From: Macrocystis pyrifera
Taxonomy: Eukaryota > Sar > Phaeophyceae > Laminariales > Laminariaceae
Direction of reading: 5' to 3'
NCBI GenBank assembly: GCA_031763025.1
Contig: JASSKH010000026.1
Coordinates: forward strand, 1,860,001-1,924,000
Length of the DNA: 64,000 bases
Shown: positions 23,615-36,700 of the stretch, piece by piece
Numbering within the stretch: position 1 is the stretch's first letter
Layout of the letters: the number at the start of each line of letters is the position of its first letter
The notes under the pieces: generated by a model
Told to the model about the DNA's origin: nothing
Seen by the model: the letters and a program-made list of their open reading frames with translations, nothing else
The model's database searches: none
Position numbers and translations under genes: made by a program

Positions 23615-24212
23615 ACATGTCGGACAGATCAGATCCCTATTTCTTGATCTAGATCATTTTTGACACATGTATCTATGATCTATGGGATCCGCGGGATCTA
23701 GATCCGTTCGGGGGGGGGGGGGGGTCTAAAGGATCTGTATGATCTAGCGTATGTTTGCCGTTATAGGGAAAACATATCTAGATCTATGACACACATTTCT
23801 TCGGGCGGGGTCTACCTAACGCCTTTTGCACACATATTTGGCCGGGTACAGGATCTGTGGGATCTGGATCCCTTCCCGCCTTGGGATCGGTATGATCTGG
23901 ATGATCTATGATAGCACATGTTTGTCCGAGTGGGATCTAAAGGGTCTAGATCTTTCACACATGTTTACTATATGGAGATCGGTACAAGACGCCTCTTTCA
24001 CACCGGGTGGGATCTACAGGATCTGCATGATCAAGCTCATTTTGCCCGGGAGATGATGTGTACGAACCAGCACATTTTTCGTCTAGGGGGATCCACAAGA
24101 TCTAGATCTTTCACACATGTTTGTCGGGGTTGGATCTATAGGATCTAGACCTTGGGCACAACATATTATCGGGGCCGCGATGGGATCTACATGATCTACT
24201 CAGCAGTAGATC
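23615..24212. repeat. GATC-dense degenerate minisatellite
   Basis: About thirty GATC tetramers lie within roughly 600 bp, in recurring phrases such as GGGATCTACAGGATCTG and AGATCTTTCACACATGTTT. Unit length is irregular (roughly 40-70 bp), so this is a decayed tandem repeat. Confidence 0.8.
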
Positions 24213-24516
24213 ATGCTCTGTCCGACGTGTACATATTTGGGAAAATTAAACAGGAAAATCTGGAAGAAAAACAACATGCGTGAACACAATTCTGGGAAAT
24301 CTGGCAATTTTGGACCTTCGTAAGATTCTTCGATAATAGATTATATCTGAAATAATAATGTACCGTATCATATAATATCATGCGATATCCCATCATAACT
24401 ACTGCTTGTAGCACTAAAGTAAACCGTAAAAAAGGTAACTTCCCGTAGGGAGGTGGAGTTTGTGGAGGCGTTTTGGAATTCGAAGAAGTTGGGCAGAATC
24501 GTCAGATGAGGCGAGA

Positions 24517-24789
24517 TCAGACGTCAGTAGAAAGCGTCTTGCCACCAGAGCTGCTTGGTCTTAGACGGCCGCTGCGGCAACGAGAGTTCGTAGCAGTAGT
24601 GGACCCAGACAATTGATCGACTTTCCCACCCGCCTGCCCTGTCGCTCGAGAGGGGGGGGAATCAGGTTGCAACAACTCGGTGTGATTGTTTGGGTGTCGG
24701 TTGTGAGTGCTAGATAGCCTCGCAGAGATTGGAGCGGGGCCATCAGAGTTCGGGTTAGCCTGATCCATGAAACGTAAGAGGGTTTCCAT
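24517..24789 (-). CDS. Isolated Ser/Asn/Pro-rich open frame (doubtful)
   Basis: A 90-codon frame (starting METLLRFMDQANPNS) has low-complexity Ser/Asn/Gly-rich composition and no recognised domain. No signal peptide or splice context was found. It could be an exon or transposon fragment, or chance. I list it only because it is the most protein-like frame between 24.2 and 27.5 kb. Confidence 0.15.
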   Translation of the reverse strand: METLLRFMDQANPNSDGPAPISARLSSTHNRHPNNHTELLQPDSPPSRATGQAGGKVDQLSGSTTATNSRCRSGRLRPSSSGGKTLSTDV

Positions 24790-24954
24790 GAAAGGTAGAA
24801 GGGGAGATAAGAATGGGGCTTCTGACGGTGGGAGTGATCGTTCGTATCATATTTGGGTTTCGACTGAATGTGCACGGTAAGGGTAGTCTTCATGTGAAAA
24901 AATAATCCAGACTTCTTGAGCTATAACAAAATTGACCATCTTGTCCAATCGTTT

Positions 24955-25130
24955 TATCTACTGAGTGTATGATATGATACCAGGCGTCATATTATAATCC
25001 ATGATATGATATCATAGTCGACCATATGTTTATCGTTTTACTGTAGTGTATGATATGGTACCTGGTATAATAAACAGTATAATCTATGATATGATATCGC
25101 ATTATAATCTGTGATATGATATCATCGTCT
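24955..25130. repeat. ATGATATGATATC-rich simple repeat
   Basis: Phrases of the type TATGATATGATATCAT recur about six times in 175 bp, interleaved with TACCTGGTA motifs. It is AT-rich and self-complementary. Confidence 0.7.
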
Positions 25131-27565
25131 CTACCTGGTATGTCTTCGAAAATCACGGAGGTCAGTTACTGTACTGCTGTTGTAGTTGTATAGTTGCGTT
25201 GATGTTTTGACGATTGCACGCAATACTGTTAATAATAGCACAGATAATAGCACAGAACCACAATCGCGACACAAGCCAAGCCAAGCGGAATGAGCAAGAC
25301 ACAATCTCCTGCCCATCCCAGAAACGAAAATTGGGTACGACGTTATTATTACAGTACAGTACGTACACCCAAATCAGTACACTTGATACTATCAACAAGA
25401 GTAGCGGGCTGACTCGACTGGGAGACATTTCACCTGCCGACGATGTTGATGATGATGACTGATTTATGATGATGACCATCATGATCATGGCCGAAAGGCC
25501 AGCCAGGGATCAGGAACAGCAGGACAAGCTGAACATGCATAGCCCAGACCACAGGCCACAGAGAAGGTCGTACTGCTGCAGATGATACGAAGGCAGGACT
25601 GGGCAAGAGGACAGAGAGCGTTGAACGATAGCTATCATCGTAGCTCTTGCTTGACATCGTCCGGCCCGCGGAGCTCCTGCCATGCAGCAGGACAAGGAGA
25701 AGCGGCAGGTGGACGGAAAGGAAAAAAAAAACGCGCAGGGGGGAAGGGGGAGAAGGAGGAGGGAGAGGAGATGAGAGAAGGGAGGGACTAGGGCTGCAGG
25801 CGGAAGAGGAGGAGGAGCAGGCGAGAACATCGGGTGTGTGTGCCTTTGTGAGCGAGCACGTGGCAGAGACAGAACAATCCGCGCGTGGGCAGCATATCGC
25901 GGAACCTGCCACCCCCTTCTCACTGCAGGCTATTGCACACCATGGACACACGTTTTCACAAGGCGAGGCATGATTGCGTCGCAAGGAGCGCTGTGCTTCT
26001 GTGCTGCTGCCCTACGGCCACCGAGGCACGCGCGAGTGAGAGCTGCGGAGAGCGCACTGCTGCTGGTGAGCGAGCGACTTTGTGCGGAACCTCGCGGGAT
26101 CGATTTTTGGCGCCAATTTTTATAGAGTGCAGAAAAAGCAGGCAACGCGCTCAAGGGTTCACCCCCCAACGAAGCCCCCGCCCAGCTCTCTGCTGCTACT
26201 GGGCTGCTGCCCTACAGTGACCGAGGCGCGCAGTGCGCTCCTGCTGCTGAGAGCGAGCGACCTTGCACGGAATCTTGCGGGAGACTTTCTTCGCGCTGTT
26301 ATATTATAGTCATGGCAGAAAAAGCAAGGCAACTCTCCAGGCATCACCCTCGCCCCACTGATCTCTTTTGCGCGCACGACGGATGCAGAGCGCGCAAATA
26401 AGAGCATGGACCGAAACTAACGCGAAGCTCTGGCTCTATCGCCTCAAGGGCTTGCAGGGACGCGTAGCTGGTTTCTGGGGGCGCTGGCCTCTGTAGCAGG
26501 CACAGACCCAAGCGGGCGGCAGGATCGGCAATGCATGCGAGCATATACTATAATAACAAGAAGAGAAGAACATCCTCACCTCTCTCTCAGAACATCGGAA
26601 TCGTCGACCTTGCCACGGAGACGCCATGTCCACTGAATGAAGACGATGGTTGATGATGGCGTGCGTGCGTGTCGAGCAGCTTCTTCTGGGGAGCGTGGGC
26701 ATGTACGGGTTCCCAGCGGACGGAGCAGAGTCGGCTAGGCAACCAGACACGCAGGCAGGCGGAGGCACTCCCTTTCTTGGGTCACACGATCGACTCTTCG
26801 AAGCAGAGACATCGCGCTTCCCCCGCTAACAAGACCGCATCGCGGGGCCCAGCCCCCTGCGCATGTGGGACATGGCTCGGCTCGGGGGGCGGGCGGTGGT
26901 CGTTGTGGTGGAGCTGGGTCGTCAGAGAAGCTTCAAGGGTCAGCTGGCAAGCAGAAGAGGAGGTGCTGATGGTGGTGTCGGTATTGATGGTGAGGTCGCA
27001 GAGTGAGCAATGTGGCGGGAAGCGGGGGGTGGGAGTGGCCGTTGAGATTTTCTCCTGTGCGTATCTTTTTTACCGCAATGAAATGGATTGGTAGAGTTGC
27101 CCCGAAGTCCCGAGACCGCGCCTGACTGTTCAATGATTGGTCCACGTATGCGGGCTTTTTTTGGCGCGAAAATCCGACAGTTCCGTGATCACAAGAAGAG
27201 CAGAAATCCTCGGAGATTCGTATACGAAGATATACGAAAGACGTACCGCGCATATACCGGTCCACATTTCATATGATACGCCCAGGCCTACAGTAGTCCA
27301 GGCGGTGTGGTGACCGTGACCTTGTTTGCTCATATAACAAACAAATACATATGTACTCGATGTTGTCTACTGTTGTAGCCGCCCAACAATGTGTACTCTG
27401 TGTCTGTACAGATTACGTGAAATGTAAATATTTATTATTTCAGGCTGAGCCGCAAACCCGTGTATGACAGATAGCCAAAAACAAAATAATACCGTAGGAG
27501 ATTCTCAATTGCGGCCTATTTTTAATAAAATACTGCCATAATAACCACATACACCTGAGTTGCAT
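25131..27565. other. Intergenic stretch, GC-rich in the middle, no gene
   Basis: Between about 25,640 and 26,540 the sequence is GC-rich. It contains an imperfect duplication in which a block around CTGCTGCCCTACGGCCACCGAGG (at about 26,005) recurs near 26,208 with its downstream GAGCGAGCGAC and GCGGGA segments. Open frames overlap on both strands but have no recognisable domain. Confidence 0.4.
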
Positions 27566-28385
27566 GTTGCACTGCCAACAAACGCAAAAAGTCCCGACAA
27601 CCAAGACACTGGAATCACGTCTGCCGCCGTTTTTTTAGGAGGACTTTTCGTTCTTTTGCTATAATAGCTCCGACCGTTTCCATCGAGTCAAAATTCGGCA
27701 GGACAGATATGAATGAGCTCCTTGGTGCACTCCCGTGAGTGTGCCAAAACGACAGCGCTTTTCGTGTTGTCCTTCGGGGCGGACTTCGTCCCTGAAGTTT
27801 GAAAGTGTGGTTCCAGGCGCTTGAATTTTCGGTTTCTTATACTGCAATCGAGTGTTTTTTTTCTGATGATGTAGAACGACCAGGAGCAGAACCCAGAAGC
27901 CACGAGTACGTTTCAGTACCTTCCTCCGTCTCGTTCTACACCAGATATATATTTTTTGACGACTACAGCAGTATACCTGGTACAAGAAACCGAAAATTCG
28001 AGCGCCTGGAATCACTCTTTCAAACTTCAGTGACGAGGTCCGCCCCGGAGGAGGACACTAAAAGTGCTGTCGCTTTGGCACACCTACGGGAGTGCACCAA
28101 GGAGCTCATATAATATATATGGCTCGATGGAAACGTTCGGAACTGGAGCAACACAACGAAAAGTCTTCGCAAAAAAAACGGCGGCCGTCGTGATTCCAGT
28201 GTCTTTATTTAGTAATACGGGGGTCCATAGTTAATAGGACCTATGCTATACATAAAAACCTATATATTTGCCTATTTTTACTAACAATATTTGGTCCTAT
28301 TTACTATGGTCCCACGTAATAGTAGTATATTGTCGGGACTTTAGGCAATAATATCAACCAGTTTTTTTTTTGTGGGCAGTGCAAC
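27566..28385. mobile_element. Foldback element with long inverted arms
   Basis: A left arm (27,566-27,840) is matched in reverse complement by a right arm (27,985-28,385). The end motif GTTGCACTGCC is mirrored by GGCAGTGCAAC. Inner matched blocks include GACACTGGAATCACG and GGAGCTCCTTGGTGCACTCC. The arms are roughly 80-85 percent complementary and enclose a loop of about 145 bp. The right arm is interrupted by a 105-bp MITE. No transposase frame is visible. Long-armed foldback elements are typically non-autonomous DNA transposons. No clear target duplication was found. Confidence 0.8.
28215..28319. mobile_element. 105-bp palindromic MITE family A, copy 2 (nested)
   Basis: It has the same length and arms as the 9,261 copy, with TA on both sides. 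It sits inside the right arm of the foldback element, so it inserted after that element arrived. Confidence 0.9.
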
Positions 28386-30723
28386 ACAGACAGGTACATG
28401 GGGCAGTACGTACTCGTACAGCTTTATTTTGTTGTTGTACATGGTATGGCGTGGTCTACTTGAACTTTATGGTAAAATGTGATGAGATCCTGATGACGAT
28501 TGATTGTGATCATGGTCGACGACGGTGAGCTCTATACTGAAGCCATTTTGAAGCTTTCTACTTTTTTTTTCTGGTCACTTTTCTTTTTGGTCGCGAAAAT
28601 AAGAGAAAAACACACTATAAATACTCGTGGCGATTTGAAGAAAGTACAGTAGTCCACGAATACTATACTGTATCCAGCACAATAACAACCCATCATTGGG
28701 CCCAACGGAAAAGGGTAACTCAAAATAGGCACAGACTCGAAAAACAAGAGTACCTCGACGTATACGTACGAGTCCTTGCGCACACTAATAGCACTGTACG
28801 GAATCAGTCTATACAGTCGACAGATAGGCCTCTCACTGAGGACAACTAAGTTTTTTTTGGTCCGAGAGTCTACAATATACTAAAGGTAAGGCCCAATGCG
28901 GTGCAATAATAACGTATCTGTCACCCCCCCCCCCGCCGCTCTTTCTCGCTTCCTGGCGGTCCCTATGCTGGCGCGACACCCTCCTCGAAATGGCGACCTG
29001 CGTAGTCACCGAGACGATTTGAAGCAGGCGTTCCTTCACCATCCCTTTCCTTTCCATATATACCAGGTATATAATATGGCTTACTTTCGGTCGCCGATCG
29101 AAAGATAAGAACATGTTCGGGATGTAAGAGCGGTCAAATCGGCTTATCCCGCCCATAAAAAAACAAAACCACCAGGTATACTCTGTATTGCCCGCAACAT
29201 ACAAGAGGAGCGTTGTGTAGTCAAGAGCGCCTGTTTGGGTTTGTCACGATACTCGGGGTACCCACTGTATAACACACTTACTTGCGCGGCTTCATGACTG
29301 CACCATGCGTGTGTTCCGAGGGCTGCATGACATGGTGCATGTCGACGGGCGCTGCCCGTTACACACCTTTTCAACTTTTACACATATTGCAATTTCAACG
29401 AAAAAAATTGACATAATAACGTCAAAGGCAGCACCATCTCCCCGTTCCCGCACATCCTTATAGTACTGGGACGATGGCCGACGTTGGTTGCCGCACGTAC
29501 GTAGAAATACTCCAGAATCAAGCAAAAAAAAAACGACTCGCGCGCGAGTCCGCAAGAGACGTCATGTCCAGGTATAGGTACAGTAATACTTGCGTGTGTG
29601 TGAATAGTGAGTAAATCGATTAGTCTGCACACTTACCACTGCCACCACCGCCACTCCCTTCCAAATCCCCGTCTACTTACGTTTTACTTTGTCCTGGGCA
29701 CTTTATCTACTTTGAGCCGCGTGCTTCCTCCCGCGCGTACGTACGTACACGACAAACAACATCGTCTCGAATGTCCCCAATTGCAGCGATACCAACCGAA
29801 CCTTATATGCTCTCCTTCCTGGGTGCTTCGCTGGGACGGCGGTGCACCCTGCTCATGACTTGATATGCTAGAAAAACGCATTGAGCTCTCGAACGAAGGC
29901 CGTTCAATTTACATTCAATCGTGGGCTAGCTTATGATGCATCATGAGACACCCTATCGCCTATCGAGACTTGTAAACAAAATCTATTCGATCATCAACAG
30001 GTTATCCCCTTCGGATCATACAGAACGGTTGACAGGTACTGTAGTTTCCCGGATATCAACGACCGGTATCACATGGCTTGTCCTAACCGGAACGCGGTTT
30101 GGTCCCGTTGCACCAAAACCGCTCCAACACACCTAATAATACGCGAAGGTGTTACCTACTGGGGTATAAACCTACAGTGCTAGTCTACACGATGGTAAGA
30201 GGTCACCCAATCACTACAGCCAGGCAAAAGCTTTTTTGTAACATTCTTCACCCCCCTTGGATTGGAGCAGCGGGGTCTTTGCTTGGGGCCGTATCGGTTG
30301 ATGACGGACTACGGTCGTGTACACGCGCCTACCCTATGTCCACCCCAACTTATGGGGGCCCAGCTATCCAGGACACCATTCTAGCTATCAAAGACTCACG
30401 CGCACATTTTTATGTATAACGTAAAGCCCCGCAAGATATGTTCGATCCCGTGTCCTCGATGATGTCAAATGTGAAGGTCTTGGCCAGCTGAGCTGTAGAA
30501 ATACCGGGTAAAAGGTCAACCAATTGGTACTCGTAGATAAATTGAGCAACGTGAGCCGTATAAGTATCACGCATACTACTGCCGCCAACGACAAAAGGCG
30601 TGCTAACATTACGCGTACAGCAGCAGCGATCAAAACAACAGAAATCACCCAGGCACCGCACTGCTGCCTAAGACTGAAGGCGCACCAAGCTTGGTATTAC
30701 GTGCACAATGCTCGCCCGAGGAC
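28386..30723. other. Intergenic stretch downstream of the Pmp-like gene
   Basis: No gene is supported. There are short homopolymers (a C run near 28,925) and scattered TACCAGGTA-type motifs. A minus-strand open frame near 30,410-30,600 follows a good acceptor-like tract, but it does not fit the phase of the adjacent gene and is left out. Confidence 0.4.
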
Positions 30724-30795
30724 TTATGGCGAGGAACACGTGAATTCATTTGTGTCATCGGAGAGTGAATAGTATATGTTGTCGCACTCGTCGTC
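30724..30795 (-). CDS. Pmp-like gene, last exon
   Basis: The acceptor ACTGCAG lies downstream of a very long pyrimidine tract (30,829-30,960 on this strand). Phase is 0 in. It encodes 23 residues (DDECDNIYYSLSDDTNEFTC and three more) and a TAA stop at 30,726-30,724. The Cys...IY...F.C pattern suits a disulfide-closed cap at the end of a beta-helix. Confidence 0.6.
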   Translation of the reverse strand, partial: DDECDNIYYSLSDDTNEFTCSSP

Positions 30796-33700
30796 CTGCA
30801 GTTTGGCACCATCACCAAACAGGGTAGGCGGAGGGGAGGGGGGTGGGGGGGGGGAGAGGAGTGGAAGGGGGGGGGGGGGGGGGAGGGGGAGAGGGAGGAG
30901 AGAAAGGGGGGGCGGGGCGGAAGGGAGGGGGGAGGAATGGGGAAGGCGGGGAGAGGGTAAGGGTGAGGGTGAAAAAAACACATGAACATATCCAGCTGGA
31001 CGTGAAACTACTGTTAGGACAGTAATTGAAGGTATTATCGTCTATTGTTAGAGGCACCTAAGTGCGCGGTGCTTGCAATACGCGGCCGACTCTACGCCCG
31101 AAGGCATCATAATTCTATTGAAAGTCCATCAGAACTCCTGTCACTCCCAAGTTTGATATATCACCTGTATCGCCGCGTCCGACAACGAAAAGCGGACGGC
31201 ACGACCCCCCACGATAACACATGGACGCCACGCACCCATGCACACATTATACAGAGACGAAACCCAACGTTACTGCGCGTTGCCGAAGGCTTGAGGCGTT
31301 TCACACAATGAACGACACGCTTTCGTCAAGAGAATTGAGCCATGAGCTTTGCTTTTCCGCGCGCTTCCGCTTCGTACTTAACCCCCCGTTACTATGAATG
31401 CCGTAAAAATGGTCCCACGCTAATTTCAAGCCTTTAGTTCCCAAAACACATAGCAGAAATATGTATGCTCACCCCTCCGATGTTGCCCACGAGTATGAGC
31501 TCTGCGTTGTCGGTTATCAGCGAGGCGTTCTCGCCAACATAGACGGCCCCACCGCCGAACCAGTAGCCGACGTTGCTCACGAACATCGCCGGACCCTCGA
31601 TCCTTGAGAACATGGTCAAAGATAAAGAGCGTCGTATATGTATATGTATAATTTCAGTTAATTAATCTTGACGTCTAAGTGCTGTACTGGTTAAGCACAA
31701 CCGATATGGTACAGGAAGGAGTTAGACTTCGTGAATAGGAGTCCTGTTCGTTTTTATTTCCCTTGTTTTTTATTTCGGGATGGGAATGTGTCTGAGTGGT
31801 CAACGTTGAAGTTCATGGCTGCACATTGTCGATGGCAACCCAATGATAACAAAGCGTGGGGATGAAGCTTGGATGCGACTTAGGATTCAGAATAGAAAAT
31901 AAGAGTAAGTGATGAGAAAGAAGGAGCAAGGACAGCAAATTGGGATAGAGATCAAGCTGTACAGATTCTAGAAGGCTAGACTTTATGCACAGGGCTCCTT
32001 TTGTTCGGTGGTTTTATTCTTTCGGAGTGTTTTTGGGTGGTCAACGTTAAAGCTCATGCCATTATACACGTTGTCGGATGGCAAGAATCATAGCAAAACT
32101 ATAAATAAAAAAAAAACAATCACAAAGAAAAATATTGTGCACATGTACATCAGTCGTGCATACCTGGCACTTCGCTATTTTGACATATTGCATGGTCGCA
32201 TGGTATGATAATATGAGGCAAGCTATGGTACTATGGTTGACGACCGGTGCTACGATAGGGGTATACTACCAACTGTATCACTCTATCGGGCGTAAATAGA
32301 AGGACCGCTTGATATTGATATTGATATTAATGTATAAGAGGTATTTATGTTTCCGACCAGAGTGGTAGGTTGTTTCAGCTAAAGCATTTCTGACTAACGG
32401 GGCTCCGTAACCCCTTTTAGGACTGCAGTCTCATCTTGGGGGATAAACTTTTTAAAATATGAGCAGTTCGTCCCCAAATCGGGACTGCAGTTTGGCCTGC
32501 AAAGGGTTAACTTAACCGACGAATTACTGATGCACCCAATCATATCGTTGGAATGCCAGTCACGTTTCACGGCACTATTCGTTGTAGAACCAGTATTAAT
32601 AGTAGGCCATGAGGTTTGCTCGTCGTCTCGGATTTGTTTATTTTTTGTCGGTTTTTGTTGTTGTATATTGTAGAGTTGCTCCAGTGTGGAAGGAAGGCAA
32701 CACACCCTCACAAAAATTATTACGGAGGACCATAGTAAATAGCACCTACGGTACAGACAAAAACCTATATATTTTCCTATTTTTACTAACAAAAATTGGT
32801 CCCATTTACTATGGTCCCCCGTAATAGGCGCTGCCCCTGTAGGGCAAACAAACACGCGTCGGCCGCTCGCGTTCGACGAAACCATAAACGTTTACCATGT
32901 AAGACTGGTACTACCACGCGGTAGAGGGGCTTTCCCCCCATTTTCATTGCGTACCGTATTTAGGCCACTCGGGCGAGCAGCCTGTACCTCACTGAAAAAC
33001 AAATCGGATTTGGAAAATACTTTTGCCGGTACAGCGTAGCAGTCTCCATGGCTAACAAGGAAATATAGTAATCGTTAAAGACAATACTATCGAGACCAAG
33101 CGGTTCTTATAATTACGGCCAGAGTGGTGGTCTATTTCTATAGTCTAGTCTAATCTATAATATCACTGCAAACAAATAGTGTTGCCACTCGGCCGAGTGG
33201 CCTGGAGCGGGGGGGGGTGAAACAAAGAGGATATGAAAATGACTCCCCCCCCTGCTTGTAGGGATGCGAGGGTCTATGGTCATACGACTGCGGTCATGCA
33301 TGATCATGAGTACCCCCCCCCCCTGTGCAAGCCATGTCCGCCTGGTCGGTGAAAACCCGACGTGCTCCGTCCCGGCATTGTAGGGATGCAAGGGTCTATG
33401 GTTACACGACTACGGCCATGCATTACATTTTGCGAGTACACCTCCCCCTGCCGCAGTATTGTTTGGATTACAGTGAGATAGATGTACGTGCGGTGGAACC
33501 AATCATCGATCATAGGGAGTGGTATCGTCTTCGCCTGAGGAGTAGTCTACGCACACACCATATGCCACACGCATCAGCTAGAGTGTGCCAGAGATGCGCA
33601 AACAGGGATCGAGCGCTGGCAATCACGCAATGCGCCGCAAGCGAATGGATGGGTTGTATGTACTGCTCGCGGGACAGGGTAACGACACTCAAGCGCATAC

Positions 33701-36700
33701 GGTCGCGAAGAAAAATAAGTATGTGCTTGCTCGATTCTGTGCGCCTATCTTATGATATGTGTTGCTGTATATCAAACAGGGGAACGATATAGCCAAGCTC
33801 GCACGGGGATCAGAAAAAAAAACAAAGACCTATCTACAGCAGTATTCGATTGCACGCCTATTCATGCCTTACGTGAGGGTGCCAGCTTCAAGGCCCAGAG
33901 CACCGCCAGTTTCAGCGTAGCCTCCGTAGAACAGGGCACCCCCTTCGAAGTTAACCTCTGATCTGTTCAATACATGGCCACCTTTGCCCTGCCGCAGCAT
34001 TTCAACAACAGAGGGTAGGGGAGAGGGGGGAGGGGGGGGGGGGGGGGGAACAAGACACAACAAAGAGGAAGAAGACGCGTGCTGAGGCAAGGAAAGGTCG
34101 GCACCATTTTTCTCTGATGAGGTTAGAATACTCACTCGAGAAGCCCCATATATACCTCACCCCCCAAAAAATGACTTTGGAGAGAAAATGTAGACGCCTA
34201 CATAAACCCGATGACCAACAAACACGATGGCCGAGGAGGAGGTGCACAACAACGAAATTTAAAATAGTGCAACAGTAAGGCATGCCTAATAAGGCACGTG
34301 CCAAAATAAAGCATGGTCCACAAGGCATGCCTTCGGTGGCCGAGGCGGAGGTGCACAACGAAATTTAAAACAGTGCAACAATAAGGCATGCGACCATCGA
34401 CCTGGGGATGGAACGTTGGTGAGGAATAGGATATACTATACCGGTAGCTAAAATGAAATGATATGGGGAATCGAAATTGGGAAACGATTGGGAGAGAAGT
34501 GTATGAGGGATACTGCTGATTTACGGAAGGATATTCGGTTTATATAGGAACGGCATCTACGCTATATTGTCGGAAGGCAAGCATTAAAATAATAATAAGG
34601 CATGCTTATTAAGGTGACTATTAATAGTAAGGCACATGCCTAACAAGGCACATTCCTAATGAGGCGCATGCCAGACAAGGCGCATGCCTATAGAATAAGG
34701 CACATGCCTTCTTAGGGAGGTACTAATAGTCAGTCAGAAATATTTCGGTTGAAAAGAGTGTTACCCGTATATATGTACTTCGTGTATCGTGGCACGTGTC
34801 AAGGTAACGGAGGAAACTACGAACGAAACATATCTACTATTACAGGGGTCCATAGTAAATAGGCCCTAAGTACACAGAAAAAAAACTATATATTTATATA
34901 TTTTACTAACAATAATTGGTCCCATTTACTATGGTCCCCCGTAATATTATACTTCAAACATATCCCAGTCATCAAGCACCGTGACTGCGGTTGAGTTCGC
35001 ACAGCAGTAGGGGAGCGATTTTTTTTTTCAGCGCTCGTGTATTCGGGAAACGATAAGGTTGACCCCTTTAGAACTGTAGTCCCGTCTTGGGGGACAAACT
35101 ACTCAAGAACTCGGGTATTTTTTACTCAAAAACGGAATGGCAGTCCTCAAAGGGGTTTAAGGGTTGCCAATACACATCGAAAACAAGCCGCTCTTCGGAA
35201 AGATCTGGTCGGCCAGAAGAGCCTTCCGAAAACGTAGTATTAATAGTGGTTCGACTTCATTTGCACCGTTTCTACCGTTGTGGAGAGGACACGAGCAGCG
35301 CTTGAAATACGATCGTGTATCAGACCCCTGTGCGAATTCAACGCTCTCTACGGTATGCTATACACCAACTTCGAGTGGCGAGTAGCGAGTGCTGCGCGGC
35401 GAACAAAAGTCGTGCCAGAACACAACAGATGCTGCCGGACGCGTGCACGTGGCACTTTTGGGTCACACTTTTTCTGGTTGGCGGTGTGGTGCTCCTCACC
35501 TGCAAGAAATGAGTACCCTTGGACCGCACACTGCCACACCGCTTAATCCCATCTGTGCCAAGCGATCTCACCGGCACTATATAGGGCAACCGGCACTATA
35601 TAGGGACCGCTACTGAACGATAAGGAGTATCGCACCTCCACTCCGCGGTTCCCGAGGAAGGACGCCATTGCGTCCTCGTTGAATTCAATGTCTCCCTCGT
35701 TGTAGATTGCGCCGCCGATCTATTCGATGCGTGTTCGTAGGAGAGACGTGTCAGGTGGGTGGGTGGGTGGGTCGTGGAGAAACGAATCCCGTTAGATTGT
35801 GAAATTCGATGGGCGCATGGTCTGTTCGCCCGCTGTGTGGCCCTGGTTTTATCATCCCCCCCCCCCCGTGCGATTGGTAGGAGGGAGTAAACTACGCCAA
35901 CTCTTACCAGGTACAGTAGCGGTCACTCGACAGTGCCGGTTGCCTGCTACAGGTGCACAACACAAATAGGGCGGGGAGACAACTGCTTCCAGGTACAGCA
36001 GTAGTGGCCCCTCTATAGTGCCGGTTGCCCGCGATAATGCCTGTGGCATCGCTTGGCACAGGTGGGATTACAGTAGCCAGTTTGGCAGTGTGCGGAGTAT
36101 ATAGTGCCGGTTGCCGCCATATATAGTGCCGGTTTCGTTGGCTGGCGCATGTCATACAAGCACTATTATGGAGTGGCCACTACTGTATCAGGTACTATCG
36201 TACAAGCTTCCAGGAGTACATCATCGGGGGGGGGAAACAACCACTACGTGGTACTGCAGCACTGCACATGACTGCACGATTGCATACATAGGGAGATAAC
36301 TGCTACCTGGTACTGTGAAGGACGACATGAGTACATAAGTTGGAGGGATATAACTACTACCAGGTACCTGGCACCGCTTTACATGACATTTCTACAGGAG
36401 TAACCAACAAAAAAGACGCTACGAGGCAAAGTGGCGGTATGCGCAAGAGTCGACGTGTGTGAGAGAGGGCGGGGGGGGGGGGGGGGCAGGTTAGCAGGGC
36501 TACCCGCAGAACGTGACATCGAGGCTATTGTACGACGCAACGGTAGACTTTCGTGGATATTTTTCTGAGCTTGATGTCATTAATGTGATTCGTTAGATTG
36601 ATGACCGACCGCGACGTTCAAGTTGAAGCTGCACACTGTCGAAGGGTGTACTAAGAAATACCGGTACCTGATACTCAATAGCAACGTACTGTCGTGATGA

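Larger units (their letters stand above)
31603..33872 (-). other. Intron 6 of the Pmp-like gene
   Basis: The 2,270-bp intron holds MITE B copy 2, MITE A copy 3 and a 200-bp segment shared with the Ty3 element near 58.2 kb. Remaining sequence is AT-rich without coding frames. Confidence 0.6.

Noticed and set aside
25430-26560. Overlapping GC-rich open frames of 100-180 residues on both strands
   Set aside because: They are present in nearly all frames because stops are rare in GC-rich DNA. They have no domains, no signal of splicing, and the region contains an internal duplication.
30427-30508. Minus-strand segment after a strong acceptor-like tract (encoding KTFTFDIIEDTGSNISCG)
   Set aside because: It needs phase 1, but exon 7 of the Pmp-like gene ends in phase 0, and exon 8 at 30,795 already supplies a fitting terminal exon.
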